Shown: positions 53,493-63,790, counted from the first letter of the stretch. The stretch: DNA of 64,000 nucleotides from Cherax quadricarinatus (GCF_038502225.1 NC_091301.1:24308008-24372007), one strand, 5' to 3'. Notes: generated by a model not told the origin, from the sequence alone. A program made the numbers and translations.

Positions 53493-53531
53493 TCCCCGGA
53501 ATAACCTCCAGGTAACCTCCAGGTAACCAGG

Positions 53532-54114
53532 TAGCCTATAGACAAAAACTGATCTCTCCCTTTCCATCTCCCACTGTGACTCCCATTGCATCCTCTGAGG
53601 TGTTTTAGTTCGTTCCTGTGGCGTGTTCCTTACTTCAGTCCCTTCCCTAGCTGTGGCCCCTATGCTCATTGGTTTGTCCTTCCTGCTCACCTGTTCCTGG
53701 CCCCCACAAGTGTCGGGTAAGGTCCCTGCACATGTCCTAGTGTGCTCCCTGTCTTCGTTTTGGCCCCATGTGGGTTTGACAGGACCTCTGCATACAGTTT
53801 AGCTTCCATGCTTCCTTCAGACCCTTTGTATGTGTTTGATGTAAACATTGCTGATGCTACTTCAGTATTATTTTTGTCTCTAGGCTGTTTCAGATTTCTT
53901 AGCTCCTCTTCTAATCTCTGTATCTTGGCTTCTGCTACCGTGGCATGTTGCTCCCACTTTCTGCACTCTGCTGCTAACCTCTCCTCCATCTTCCTTGCAA
54001 GCTTATCTTGCCTCCTTCCCCAGTCTTCCTTTTTTTGAGCTTTGCCTCCCAGTCCTCCCTCCCAGATTTGTCCTTCGGGCCCTTGGCTCTCATCCTAGTT
54101 CTAGGTTGCCCCAT
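53532..54114 (-). pseudogene. Family B ORF1, N-terminal part (coiled coil)
   Basis: Minus-strand ATG at 54114 opens MGQPRTRMRAKGPKDKSGRE. After a frameshift near 54010, MEERLAAECRKWEQHATVAE and AKIQRLEEELRNLK form a heptad-like coiled coil typical of CR1/L1 ORF1. A second frameshift near 53690 leads to RKDKPMSIGATAREGTEV and WEMERERSVFVY, ending at the A insertion. The continuation lies at 49776. Confidence 0.85.
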
Positions 54115-54335
54115 TGCACCACAGAAGGGGGAGAGATGGCTAGGGGGAGGGGAATAGATGGTTAGGGGGAGTGGGGATAGATGGTTGTGGGGGAGGGGGA
54201 GGATGGTTATTGGAGGGGGAGAGGTGGTTGGGGGAGGGGGATAGATGGTTTGGGGGAGGGGTTAGATGGTTTGGGGGAGGGGTAGAGGGCTAGGGGGAGG
54301 GGGAGAGGTGGTTAGGGGAAAGGGGAGTATGTGTT
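54115..54335 (+). repeat. G-rich ~24-bp minisatellite (GATGGTTAGGGGGAGGGG)
   Basis: About nine imperfect units around AGATGGTTAGGGGGAGGGG. The plus strand could form G-quadruplexes. It abuts the ORF1 start of family B and may include its 5' UTR. Confidence 0.85.
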
Positions 54336-54588
54336 TGTCAAGTGTATATGTGCTTGTGTATGTGTTCTCTTGTATGTGTGTGTGCATGTGTGGGAGAGAG
54401 AGGGATGGGATTAAGGGGGGAGGGGGAGAGAAGGATGAGGCTAGAGTGACCCCTAGAAGCAGGGGAGGTGTGTGTGTGATGGGATTTGAAGGGGAGGGGA
54501 GGTGGGGGGAGGGGAAGCAAAGGATGAGGGTAGAGTGACTGCTTGATAACGGGGTCCTTACAGGTGTGTGTGTGTCTGTGTGTGTATA
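54336..54588. other. G/GT-rich sequence, no gene
   Basis: GTGTGT and GGGGAG patches including a second G-rich block at 54400-54435 and 54478-54520. Frames are compositional. Confidence 0.5.
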
Positions 54589-54589
54589 C

Positions 54590-55299
54590 TCACCTAATTG
54601 TACTCACCTGATTGTGCTTGCAGGGATCGAGACTCAGCTCCTGGTCCTGCCTCTTCACTGATTGCTACTAGGTCCTCCTCCTGCTCCCTGAGCTTTGTCA
54701 TACCTCGTTTAAAGCTATGTATGGTTCCTGCCTAGACTATTCTACTTCCTGACAACTCTATGACTGAAGTAATACTTCCTAACATCCCTGTGACTCATCT
54801 GAATCTTCAGCTTCCAATTTTGACCCCCTTGTTTCTGTGTCCCATCTCTGGAACATCCTGTCTCTGCCCACATTATCTATTCCACGCAGTATTTTGTATG
54901 TCGTTATCATGTCTCCCCTGACCCTCCTGTCCTCCAGTGTCGTCAGGCTGATTTCCCTCAACCTTTCTTCGTAGGACATTCCCCTGAGCTCCGGAACTAG
55001 CCTTGTTGCAAACCTTTGTACTTTCTCTAATTTCTTGACGTGCTTGATCAGGTGTGGGTTCCAAACTGGTGCTGCATACTACAGTATGGTCCTGACGTAC
55101 ACAGTGTACAGCGTCTTGAATGATTCCTTACTAAGGTATCGGAACGCTATTCTCAGGTTTGCCAGGCGCCCATATGCTGCATCAGTTATCTGGTTGATGT
55201 GTGCCCCCGGAGACTTGCTCAGTGTTATGGTCACCCCAAGATCTTTCTCCTTGAGTGAGGTTTGCAGTCTTTGTCCACCTAGCCTATACTCTGTCTGCG

Positions 55300-55300
<1 letters not shown>
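54590..55300 (-). pseudogene. 5'-truncated family B (CR1-type) element, second long copy
   Basis: On minus: the LRREKDLGVTIT-type block (about 55230), MSYEERLREISLTTLEDRRV and RGDMITTYKILRGIDNVGRD (54979-54870), then the CR1 end and UTR to 54590. The 5' end stops at CTGTCTGCGG and joins (GT)n at 55301. The 3' end has a duplicated ACTCACCTAATTGT/ACTCACCTGATTGT step preceded by GTGTGTGTAT. Confidence 0.92.
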
Positions 55301-55392
<92 letters not shown>

Positions 55393-55451
55393 TGTGTGTG
55401 TTTGTGTATGTGTGTGTGTGTATGTGTATGTGTGTGTATGTGTATGTGTGT
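55301..55451 (+). repeat. (GT)n microsatellite
   Basis: Pure GT to about 55384, then GTATGTGT and TTTGTG variants to 55451. Confidence 0.97.
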
Positions 55452-56437
55452 GTATTGTTACAAAACTCGTCTTCTTAACCTTCTCCAATGGTATGGTAGA
55501 ATGTTAATGTAGCATTCTTGTTGAACATATGGCCTGTTTACAGTTTTGCAACAGAAACTTTTAGCAAGAATTCAGGATTACAAAACAAATAACTAAGACT
55601 TAAAATCTTTACTAGTAGAGTTTTAGTTTAATATATGATATGTTATGATTAACATAAAATAAGGAGTTTAACTCTTGCATTTCTCTTGGTACGTACAGTA
55701 CATTGATATGAAGAAATGAACCTCTTGAGGTGGAGCTTTGTACTAAATTCACCAATAATATGCACCTATAATGGTTTTAAAGACTTATCTGAACTATCAA
55801 TTCAGAGTATACAAAAACTCGTAAATGACGGACTTAGTCTCACTACCATCTAGCATGACTTAGAATAGCATAGACCACAAATTAACCCACAAGGCCAACA
55901 AAGCTTGTCCATTCAACTGAAAGATTAATTCGCTAGAGCATAAATAACTCGAAAGTGACAAGCTTAAGAAAGGAACTCAATCATGAAAGAAAAACGACCA
56001 CAAGAGAGAACTTGACATGTCTCTTATGAGAGGTCAATGAGTGAGGTATGCTCCCTTGGCTATGCAAGCCCAGACTAGAAGTGGGAATGCTAGTCAGAGT
56101 GAGTGTGAAGGACATACTCTCAGCGAGTGCTGTAAAACTACTCAGAGCAAGGGTTGTGAACCTTCTCTGAACAGGTGCTGTGAACCTACTGACGGTACCA
56201 CTGAGTGGTAAGCCAATGTCAGGTTGGTCACGTGACTGAGGGAGACCTCAGTACCTGAACTGCTAACCGGCACTTAAACCTAGTGGTTTCCCACTAAATG
56301 GAAATAATATTAAAGCGTAACAAAACATAATATAATACAATATTAGCATTAATATTAGCCTTAACATGTATATTATAAAATAAAGGGGCATATCCAATTA
56401 AAAAATAAAACGGGTATGGCCATACTCGTAACAGTAT
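55452..56437. mobile_element. Probable solo LTR with GTAT target duplication
   Basis: A 978-bp segment (55456-56433) starts TGTTACAAAACTCGTC and ends CATACTCGTAACA, giving TG...CA ends with a perfect TGTTAC/GTAACA terminal inverted hexamer. GTAT flanks it at 55452-55455 and 56434-56437. Both flanks are GTGTGTGTAT-type microsatellite, so the site is a former GT array. The interior is non-coding, with a GTATGGCCATAC palindrome near the 3' end. LTR identity is inferred from ends and duplication only; no gag or pol is present. Confidence 0.72.
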
Positions 56438-56489
56438 GTGTGTGTGACCTTCGAATGACTTGCAACTTAAAAAAATAATTTCTTAATAC

Positions 56490-56698
56490 AGCAGTCAGCT
56501 GAGTCTTCACGTCGTTGTTAGTTTAGTCTTCATGCTACTGTTAGCTTGGTCCTCACGCTGCTGTCAGTTTAGTCTTCATGCTGCTGTTAGCTTGGTCCTC
56601 ACGCTGCTGTCAGTTTAGTTTTCATGCTGCGGTCAGCTTGGTTTTCACGCTGCTGTCAGTTTAGTCTTCATGCTGCTGTCAGCTTGGTCTTTGCAATC
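56490..56698 (+). repeat. 46-bp tandem repeat (dimer of ~23 bp)
   Basis: About 4.5 units: GTCAGTTTAGTCTTCATGCT + GCTGTTAGCTTGGTCCTCAC + GCTGCT. The two halves, GTTTAGTCTTCATGCTGCT and GCTTGGTCCTCACGCTGCT, are related. Confidence 0.93.
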
Positions 56699-57636
56699 GA
56701 TAGTGAGGTCATCAAGTTACCAGCTTCCACATTAAAGGTGTACTTTCCATATTGTTTACCAGCGTCAGTAATCAATATAATAATAACAATAATAGACATG
56801 GTGCCAAGTGACTGGTAACTACCTAATATTACAGCAATATTCAACAAAGGAGATAGGTCATGTGACAATGTCATGTGACATTAATTGTGGGTAAACCATA
56901 ATCATGGACACTTCCGCGGAATTTCTGGAAAATAGCCTATTAGTAAAAAAAAAGTAATCAGTACGGGTTTTGCAACGAAATATCCTGCCTGACAGACATC
57001 GTGGAAATCTTGAGTTCCTCTCACCGGTAAGTTGTTATGGCAGTGTGCTGATTGGGGTCTGACCCTCGAATATGTTTCATGTATATATTATCAGGCGTCT
57101 TTCTGTACTCCGTTACAAAGTACAAAACGAATAATTGTTATTATGGAACCAGGTCTCTTTTTGTAGTCCGTTCCACAGTACAAAAGGAGTAACTCATTAC
57201 TGAACAAACTGTTTGAAGACAGACTCACAAGATTCGGTATGTTGTGACTCAGGACACACGGACGAAGAGGCCTCATTCAAACACCTGGGATGAGGGGGAA
57301 TTTGAGCTATTTTTCCTTTCCTCGGATCAGACTTAATTGCTTGCCATTCCCCAGTAATACTGCGATCAATTGACAGGTCATGTATGAAACGAGAACTCTC
57401 CCCCTCCCCCCGTATCCAGTGAGGAGCTAGAGTCTACACTTTGAAGGTGGGTGCTCCCCGTTTCACAAGGAAAATGATGTAAATTTCTCCTCATCGTAGG
57501 GATACGAAGAGTAAGAGGCTCCACTAACACACCCCATCCATTGTCAGCATCGTCGTCAGGATCCCCACCTCCCCCCACCAACACTGACTCCCCTATAGCT
57601 GACGACAGTTCTGCAACTACTCAGAATGACCGGTTG
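56699..57636. other. No gene seen
   Basis: Mixed sequence. TTTCTGTACTCCGTTACAAA at 57101 and TTTTTGTAGTCCGTTCCACA at 57158 form a 57-bp-spaced degenerate direct repeat. Frames are under 70 codons. Confidence 0.4.
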
Positions 57637-57637
57637 A

Positions 57638-58283
57638 CACCTGGAGTCTACCTGGAGGACATTCCGGGGATCAGCCCCCCCGCGGCCCGGTCCACGACCA
57701 GGGCCTGATCAACGAGGCTGTTACTGCTGGCCGCACGCAGTCCAACGTACGAACCACAGCCCGGCTGATCCGGCACCGTCTTTAGGTATCTGTCCAGCTC
57801 CCTCTTGAAGACAACCAGGGATCTACCGGTAATGCCACTTATTGCTGGTGGGAGGCTGTTGAACAGTCTTGGGCCCCGGACACTTATTGTGTTTTTCTCT
57901 TAGAGTACCAGTGACTCTCCTACTTTTCACTGGGGGTTATGTTGCATCGCCTGCCAAGTCTTTTGCTTTCGTATGGAGTGATTTCTGTGTGCATATTAGG
58001 TACCAGTCCCTCTAGAATCTTCCAGGTGTAGATTATGTTATATCTCTCTCGCTTGCGCTCCAGTGAGTACAAGTCAAGTGTTTCCAGGCACTCCCAGTAG
58101 TTAAGGTGTTTGGCGGAACTTATACGTGCAGTAAAGGTTCTCTGTACATTTTCTAGCTCTGCAATTTCACCTGCCTTGAATGGGGATGTTAATGTACAGC
58201 AGTGTTCCGGCCTAGAGAGAATAAGTGATTTAAAAAGGATAATCACTGGCTTAGCATCTCTTTTCTTGAATGTTCTCATTCAA
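57638..58283 (-). pseudogene. 5'-truncated family A element
   Basis: On minus from 58283: MRTFKKRDAKPVIILFKSLI, LSRPEHCCTLTSPFKAGEIA, ELENVQRTFTARISSAKHLN, SLERKRERYNIIYTWKILEG and TEITPYESKRLGRRC. After a frameshift near 57935 come the SxxPAIxSLVVFKREL-type end and the tail with CGCGGGGGGGCTGATCCCCG and CTCCAGGTAGACTCCAGGTG. Homology starts at the same RT-C-terminal boundary (MRTFK) where the 49.8-kb copy has its deletion. Confidence 0.9.
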
Positions 58284-58464
58284 AACTCGCGGTACAGTAT
58301 CTACTCTTAGCACATGTACTGATGGAAGTAGTTGCAGTAATGTTGGTAATAGGAATACTAGCCTTGATGAAAGTAGTAAGAGTGGTTGTTGTAGTTCATT
58401 ATATCAAAACTCTTCCACATTTCCTTTTAATATCCACGCTCTGTGGTGCCCAAGTTGGACTTCA

Positions 58465-58562
58465 AGGTAGCTAGCACCAACAGCCTGGTTGATCAGGCCA
58501 TCAACCAGTAGGCCAAATCCAGAAGCAAGTCACGAGGGCAGTGACCCCCGGTAAACAAAGGG
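58465..58562 (+). mobile_element. Family A-like 3' tail fragment
   Basis: GGTAGCTAGCACCAACAGCC, TGGTTGATCAGGCCATCAAC, then GAGGGCAGTGACCCCCGGTA. Confidence 0.7.
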
Positions 58563-58694
58563 TAATAAGATGAACTCTATTCAGGAAATCTACAAATGAT
58601 TTTACACACAGTGCTATAAATTTGTACAGTGGTGGTATAAGTACTTAAATGGTGTAGTCATACATAAATGGTACATTATGGAGATACATTTAAA

Positions 58695-58832
58695 CAGGAA
58701 AAGACACAGATGCAGCGTTAGCATTTATTCGGACTACGTCTCCCTGCACGTAGAGCTTTATCAAATCAATGACTTGATAAAACTCTACATAGACACATTG
58801 TCCCAGTAAATGCTGACATTGCACCTGTCATC
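58695..58832. mobile_element. Diverged palindromic family P element
   Basis: Left arm GACACAGATGCAGCGTTAGC, ATTTATTCGGACTACGTC, ACGTAGAGCTTTATCAAAT. Right arm GACTTGATAAAACTCTACAT, GTAAATGCTGACATTGCACC. Arms complement with several mismatches. The AACGTTTCGC core is degraded to GACTACGTCTCCC. Confidence 0.72.
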
Positions 58833-58929
58833 TCTTCATTACTTCTAGCTTTACGCCTTTGTATCCAGTGTAATTTATTTCTATGGGCGTTATCCTTAGC
58901 TTCCAGTTTACGGAGTCTGCAGTATTTGC

Positions 58930-59205
58930 TTATTTTTTTTCATTGCGGAGTAACCGAAATTTGTGTTCATTGAACATCATACTGTCGTATTGTTGCTTGT
59001 GTTTCACCGGAAGACTTAGTTTATATCAACTTGGAGGTTTGCTGTGTCCTCAATGGATGCAACTCTTACGCAGATTTTGTTATCTGTGAAGGATTGTACA
59101 CTGTTATGATTTATGTCTTTGTCTATATCGGATACGATTATATGAAGATAATTAGAGCTAGCACTGTGCTATGAAGAACAGAGACTATGAGGAATATGAG
59201 ACTAC
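58930..59205 (-). pseudogene. Decayed family A RT fragment
   Basis: On plus, TGCGGAGTAACCGAAATTTG, TTCATTGAACATCATACTGT, AGTTTATATCAACTTGGAGG and CAGATTTTGTTATC follow the order of 43395-43640 (antisense of NNMMFNEDKFQLLRYG, NLQEDINKVFQW and RICxR). Only part of the RT remains. Confidence 0.8.
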
Positions 59206-59304
59206 CGCCCCTGTGGATGAAGTGAGCAGTGGGTGAGTGAAGATAGATGGATGGGCGGATAAAGGGAGGGGAGAGAGGAAGATGGGTGCATGGAGAGAGA
59301 TATA

Positions 59305-59420
59305 TACCTGTTATCGGTTTTCGAGAGTTTTTAGACCATCGCAGTCCGACCTAGGGCAAAGCTTTTCTAATGCTTCCTTGGTCAACTAGGCAGTTGCGGT
59401 TGGCGGCCCACTGGTCCATA
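59305..59420 (-). mobile_element. Family A2 3' tail fragment
   Basis: GGTTTTCGAGAGTTTTTAGA, CTTCCTTGGTCAACTAGGC, AGTTGCGGTTGGCGGCCCAC parallels 59990-60090. Confidence 0.7.
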
Positions 59421-59449
59421 TATATCATCATCACAGAATCGTACTAACA

Positions 59450-59560
59450 CTATTGCGAACAAACTACGGTACAGATGGGGATCGAACTCACGGCAAGTGA
59501 GTTTTACGAACCAGTTGTCGTGAGTTCGAGCCCCCCCCCCGTGCCTTGATTTCTTCAGCC
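59450..59560. mobile_element. Inverted pair of tRNA-SINE B-box halves
   Basis: A minus-strand B-box-like GAGTTCGATCCCC (complement at 59478-59490) faces a plus-strand GAGTTCGAGCC at 59522-59532, with CCGTGAGTTCGA/TCGAACTCACGG symmetry. The left flank ACAAACTACGGTACAG matches the 7470-7500 copy (ACAAACCACGGTACGG). Confidence 0.68.
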
Positions 59561-59561
59561 T

Positions 59562-59940
59562 GGTTGATCTGACACTTGGAGGTGCTTGCTCGGTTTCCTC
59601 TTGAAGATTTGTTCACTTATCCCAGTAGTGTTTCTCATATCTTCGGGTAAGATGTTGATAAGTCTGGGACCACAAATGTTGATAGAATGTTCTCTTATTA
59701 TGTCCACGGCTTCCCTGCTTTTCACTGTGTTTATTGAAAATTGTCTCTCGTATCTCTCACTGCAGTACGCAGATTTACAACTAGGACGTCAAGTATTCTC
59801 CGCGTATATATTATCATGCATCTCTTCTCCGCTCCAGTAAGTACATATTTAGGACTTTGAGGCGTTTCCAGTAATCTAAATACTTTATTGGCTCCTTACG
59901 GGCCGTAAATGATCTCAGTATCTGTTCCAGCTCTCATATT
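59562..59940 (-). pseudogene. Family A2 C-terminal coding remnant
   Basis: On plus, ATCTGACACTTGGAGGTGCT, TTTCCTCTTGAAGATTTG, CATATCTTCGGGTAAGATGT, TTGATAAGTCTGGGACCACA and TTTCCAGTAATCTAAATAC mirror (antisense) the LPEDIRN..., SSLFKRKLD... and SLERREYI... parts of CR1-like C-termini. Frames are broken. Confidence 0.78.
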
Positions 59941-59984
59941 CCCACTACCCTAAACGGAGCCATTGGCATATTTCCCCTTACCTT

Positions 59985-60265
59985 TGGTGAGTTCCGAGAG
60001 TTTTCTACTCCCGGAGCTCGGACATAGACCAGGCTCATCTGGTGCTTGCCTGGTCAACCAGGCTGTTGCTGCTGATGGTCCGCTGACCCACATATCTATC
60101 ATAGTCTGGTTGATCTGCCACCTGGTGAAGATACTTGTCCAGTTTCCTCTTAAAGACTTATGCACTTGTCCCAACAGTGTTTCTGATATCTTTTGGTAAG
60201 ATGTTGAATAATCTGGGGCCACGGACGTTGATATAGTGTTCTTTTATTGTGCCCACAGCACCCCT
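59985..60265 (-). mobile_element. Family A2 3' end
   Basis: CTTTGGTGAGTTCCGAGAGT (tail), GCCTGGTCAACCAGGCTGTT, TGCTGATGGTCCGCTGACCC, then TTTCCTCTTAAAGAC and TATCTTTTGGTAAGATGTTG, ATAATCTGGGGCCACGGACG (antisense of RGPRLFNILPKDI). It is the clearest A2 copy. Confidence 0.85.
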
Positions 60266-61080
60266 GCATTGGATTTATTTTGCACTTCCATCTCTTACGT
60301 ATATTCTTAGGACATTTTGTAGATTTAGAATCAGACCCTCAGATACTTGACTAAGTTTATTTAGGTACAGGTACACATAAATACAGTTATACAAATTATC
60401 ATATATAGTAACATGTGTAAATTACCTAGGATAACCCCAAAAAAGGTCAGAAAAAGTAGCTTATTTTCACTTGGGTCCCTTCCAGTTTTATGTTATCCTG
60501 TAACTCTCCCTCCTATCTAATGTGGATGAGGGTGGGTTTCTTTAGTGGGATGAAGGTGGGAATCACTGGTGTGGGTACCTGGCCAGGGTAGGCTAGCATG
60601 CGTAGCTGGGCATGGAGCGGGTATAGAATAGTACAACACCCGCGCTAGTTCCCTGCGTCGCCGCTTCATCCCGGCGGCGCTTGTGTCTTGACCCGAGAAT
60701 TGATCTTGCCGTCAAGTTGTCATTCAACCTTGAAAAATATACCTTCCATTCCCTCAGTCCGTTTGCTTCTTCTTTCCTCCTTCTCATGAGAATAGTTGGG
60801 AAAATATTTATAGAATTTTAAGTATAAAGTAAGAAAGAGAATATTGTTCAAAAGACTCTTTGCAATATGTTGAAGATTTAAATAATTAAAGGATGTAGTG
60901 AGGCGGGTAAGAAACGGTGGACAATTCGCCAGATAGCTTCGTTCGTGGCCTCCCTGCGATCATTCAGTATGTGGCCGTAATTGCATTAAGAAACAGACGG
61001 GCTATTTTGAAACTGTTTACATCCTGGTGACAAATAGGCTGGATCAGCCCCAGGTAGGAGAACCCGACCCCTTGGGTTTT
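60266..61080. other. No gene seen
   Basis: Mixed sequence without recognisable domains. The GC-rich patch at 60635-60690 (GCGTCGCCGCTTCATCCCGG) stands out from AT-rich surroundings. Confidence 0.4.
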
Positions 61081-61082
61081 TG

Positions 61083-61325
61083 TATGAATTCTTGCCCCCC
61101 CTCCATCCCTCCTACTCCCTTATCCTCTGAACTCCTCTCCCACTCCCTCTCCCTGTCTCCCATTCCACTCCCAACCCTCTCCCTTTCCCCTCTCCCTATC
61201 CCTCTGCTTTTTTCCCGTTTTTCTTTACATTTCCATCTCTTTTTTTTCCCTATCCTCTCTCTCCATTCCCATCTTTCTCTGTTCTCCTTCTTTCCTCTCT
61301 TTTCTCCCATTCCTCGAGTCTTGAC
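61083..61325 (+). repeat. Pyrimidine-rich tract
   Basis: C/T-only stretches (CTCTCCCACTCCCTCTCCCT and similar). The minus-strand Arg/Glu/Gly-rich frame is an artefact. Confidence 0.8.
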
Positions 61326-61329
61326 CCCC

Positions 61330-62995
61330 CCCCAATCACCAGATATTATCCTCCTCCTTGGACATTTCAACCTCCCAGATATGAAATGAAAAATGAACCA
61401 CAGTACCAGTGTTATACCAGAAATAGTTCATGAGCTAGTTCACTAGCTGAATAGCTACGTACCAAAGAGCTCTGTATAAAGTTTGCTTTTAACCAACAAA
61501 TAGCACAACTCACTAGAAATTAAAATACAAGAGATTTAATCTTCACAAATAACGATTAGCTAATCAGACATGACTGTCACAAATACAATATACTCTGATG
61601 ACTTCATGATGGAGTTGGAAAACTCAAATAACAGTGTACGAAAAGAAATGTTCAGTAAATTAGAGAATTGCCTCGGAAGAAAAAAAATATCAGATGTAAC
61701 CTAGAAAACGGTGGTGATCACCCTAAATCCTCACCAGTGCTTAGAATAGTTGGATACAGAAGCATAGGTTTGTATTATATATGTACCAGTGAATACCAGT
61801 GAGAAAACCAAACAGAGGATCATATATAAACAGCGTAGAATAATAAAAGCTAACCACTTAAAAACGCCAGTATGTCACAATGAAGTAAAGCTTTCGTACC
61901 AGACAGAAGCAGGCCATAGGAAACAAAAAGTGGTCTAGGATACTGCGAGAAACTCCAGACATTTCTACACATGCAAAATCAAAGTTAAGAACTACCTGTA
62001 GAATTGGACCATTAATCACAGGAGACTTTATACACTGGCAATGAAACAGAAATGAACGAAATTTTGAGAAAAAAATATGAATCACTGTTCAGCTGTCTAC
62101 ACGACAGCAAGGTGGAGAAGTAAATTTTTTTTATTGTTTCTAGAGACCACAAAGATCATAACTGACATAAGCACTAATCCCAGAGAATTTGAATGTCAGG
62201 CTGCACAACGACTTTGTCTAGTTTATGACTAATTAGTTGTTAATTACCCCCGCACTGTACTGGGATTCAGGAGTCAACTCCCATTTATTTTTCACAATGC
62301 TGCTTTTCAGTCCATCATACTTCCATATAGAGCCAAGAAAATATTTAAAATACTGGGAATGCCTCAAGTCTTAAAATATGTACTCGCTGGAGTGTTGGAG
62401 AGAGAGGGAGAAGAGAGTTTTATTTTTTTTTACACAAATCAGTTTTACAGGCTAAGAGTTATCCTGCCACAACTCATTTCAAAATCCACCCCTATGTTAT
62501 ACTAACAGCCCCCAGGGTACGGCCATAGCAGGTGTAAGGAAACACGCCCAACATTGCCACCCGTGTCGGAGACCGAACCACGGACACTCAGTATGTGAGC
62601 CGAGTACGTTGCCAACCGAGCCACGGGGCACCTAAATACATAGAAACTGCTTGGAGGCTTAATCCTGAATCTTCACGCTGCTATAACAACGTACTGGAGT
62701 GAGAGATATGGGAGAAACCGTAAAATAAACTAAGTGAAACACAGAGACGCCGTGATTACAAGAGAACAAACACATCAGCGTCCGTAGTCCCAGATTATTC
62801 AACATCTTACCAGAAGATATCAGAAACGCGACTAATAACTCCACCAAGTGCCAGATCAGTCAGATTGTGACGGATATATGGTCCAGCGGGCCGCCAGCAG
62901 CAACAGCCTGGTTGACCAGGCAAGCACCAGACATGCCTGGCCTTGGGTCGGGCTACGAGAGTGGGAAATCTCTCGAAACCCGTCAAAAGTATATC
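61330..62995 (+). pseudogene. Degraded A2-type retrotransposon, interrupted by a SINE
   Basis: Endonuclease traces: PDIILLLGHFNLPDMK (61343-61389, GDFN altered to GHFN) and a DLIFTNN-type TTTAATCTTCACAAATAACG at 61534. The C-terminal trace KYVLAGVLE (62380) corresponds to the LYSLERR block. After the SINE, PEDIRN at 62812 and the tail AACAGCCTGGTTGACCAGGC, CTTGGGTCGGGCTACGAGAG, ATCTCTCGAAACCCGTC end near 62995. The RT is almost entirely lost. Confidence 0.75.
62418..62631 (-). mobile_element. tRNA-derived SINE with poly(A) tail
   Basis: On minus from 62631: GTGCCCCGTGGCTCGGTTGG with A-box-like TGGCTCGGTTGG (complement of 62612-62623), ACTCGGCTCACATACTGAG (anticodon-arm-like), and B-box-like GGTTCGGTCTC (62569-62579). 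Then GACACGGGTGG pairs with the CCCCGTG start like an acceptor stem. About 120 bp of body and an A-rich end (T-run at 62421-62430 on plus) follow. Length about 214 bp. A clear target duplication is not seen. Confidence 0.82.
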
Positions 62996-63009
62996 AAAGG
63001 GTGGTAGTA

Positions 63010-63310
63010 AAGTTACACCCATCATCCCCTCTCTTCTACACCCATCTTCCTCCCTTTTCTTCCATCTTCCTCTCCATTGCCTCTCTTTTCTCTCCTCCTA
63101 CCTTCCTTTCTCCCCTTCTTCCTCCCTGCTTCTTTCACACTAACTTCACTCCCTTCTCTATATCTCTGTTCCTTTCTCTCCCCGCCCATCTTCCCCTCTC
63201 ACCTTTCCTTACACCATTTATTCTTTCACACTCCTTATTTCCCATCTTAGTTCACCCTTACCCCTCCCCGTTTTCCCCTCCCATCTCTCTCTTGCCCATT
63301 TTTTTTGTTT
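63010..63310 (+). repeat. Pyrimidine-rich tract
   Basis: C/T-rich sequence broken by occasional A. The Ser/Leu/Phe-rich frame (62848-63375) is compositional in this part. Confidence 0.75.
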
Positions 63311-63394
63311 ACCCCTCCGTCTTGCATATTCATTTTACGAGGGAGGGCTACTCATTTGTGTGCTCGCTTGTGTAGTTATGAGCATAATTGGATG

Positions 63395-63475
63395 TCTGTC
63401 TGTCTGTCTGTCTTCTTCGTGTGTCTCTCGGAATGTGTACGTGTTGTCTTAGTCTCTCTCTCTCTCTCTCTCATA
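63395..63475 (+). repeat. (GTCT)n and (CT)n microsatellites
   Basis: TGTCTGTCTGTCTGTCTTC at 63394 and a CT run at 63453-63472. Confidence 0.9.
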
Positions 63476-63584
63476 AGAGTTTTTACAGTAGGTTAAGAAT
63501 GCCTACCTTTTATTTACAACCTCAGAACTGTTTTCTATCTCATCTCATATGAAAAACTACCCTAACATTTTCTTTGTTAAATAT

Positions 63585-63790
63585 TTATTGGTCTGCAACA
63601 TACAAATAGGGAATAGGATGAAGCTGGAGCCAGCTGTGGGCCAGTGATTTCATTTGGTCAATTGAATTTGTAGTCATTCTAGGGATGAATGATCTCTGAC
63701 GAGCTGGATGCTCTTGAGAAAGGTACAGCCAGAGTAGTAGCTGCTGTGTACTGCCTTTCTTTGATTCTTGTTTAGTTGGGAAGGCCTCCA
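63585..63790 (-). pseudogene. Family C (Jockey-like) C-terminal fragment
   Basis: On minus the frame reads RQRSFIPRMT, SIDQMKSLAHSWLQLHPIPY and LYV. It matches the family C end at 4840-4990 (RSYIPRMT...SVDQMKMLAH, then WLQLHPVPYLYV). About 15 codons present at 4.9 kb between PRMT and the DQM block are missing here. It keeps a sense codon where the 4.9-kb copy has a stop. Confidence 0.85.

Larger units (their letters stand above)
49777..53531 (+). mobile_element. Family A CR1-like retrotransposon, nearly full length, inserted in family B ORF1
   Basis: A 3755-bp insert bounded by TAGCCTA at 49770-49776 and 53532-53538. It begins GGGGCACTAGGGACACTACC, carries a CCCH zinc-finger ORF1, an APE endonuclease, an RT and the characteristic tail, and ends in the end repeat ACCTCCAGGTA x2 plus AACCAGG. 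Removing it and one TAGCCTA rejoins the B ORF1 reading frame (VFVY...DEAEGE). It is the reference copy for the 20 or so A fragments in this window. Confidence 0.93.
46241..54114 (-). mobile_element. Family B CR1-type retrotransposon, nearly full length, split by a family A insertion
   Basis: Element sequence on minus spans about 54114 to 53532 and 49776 to 46241 (about 4.1 kb without the insert). Order: ORF1 (coiled coil, RNA-binding-like domain), APE-type endonuclease, RT, CR1-type C-terminus, short UTR ending AATTAGGTGAGTAC then (AC)n. The 3755-bp A element interrupts ORF1 with a 7-bp target duplication. Several stops and frameshifts mean it is dead. The sequence before the ORF1 start (above 54114) is a G-rich array, so the true 5' end cannot be placed. 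Confidence 0.93.

Noticed and set aside
54266..54538. 90-codon Gly/Arg-rich ORF
   Set aside because: G-rich repeat translation with no domain.
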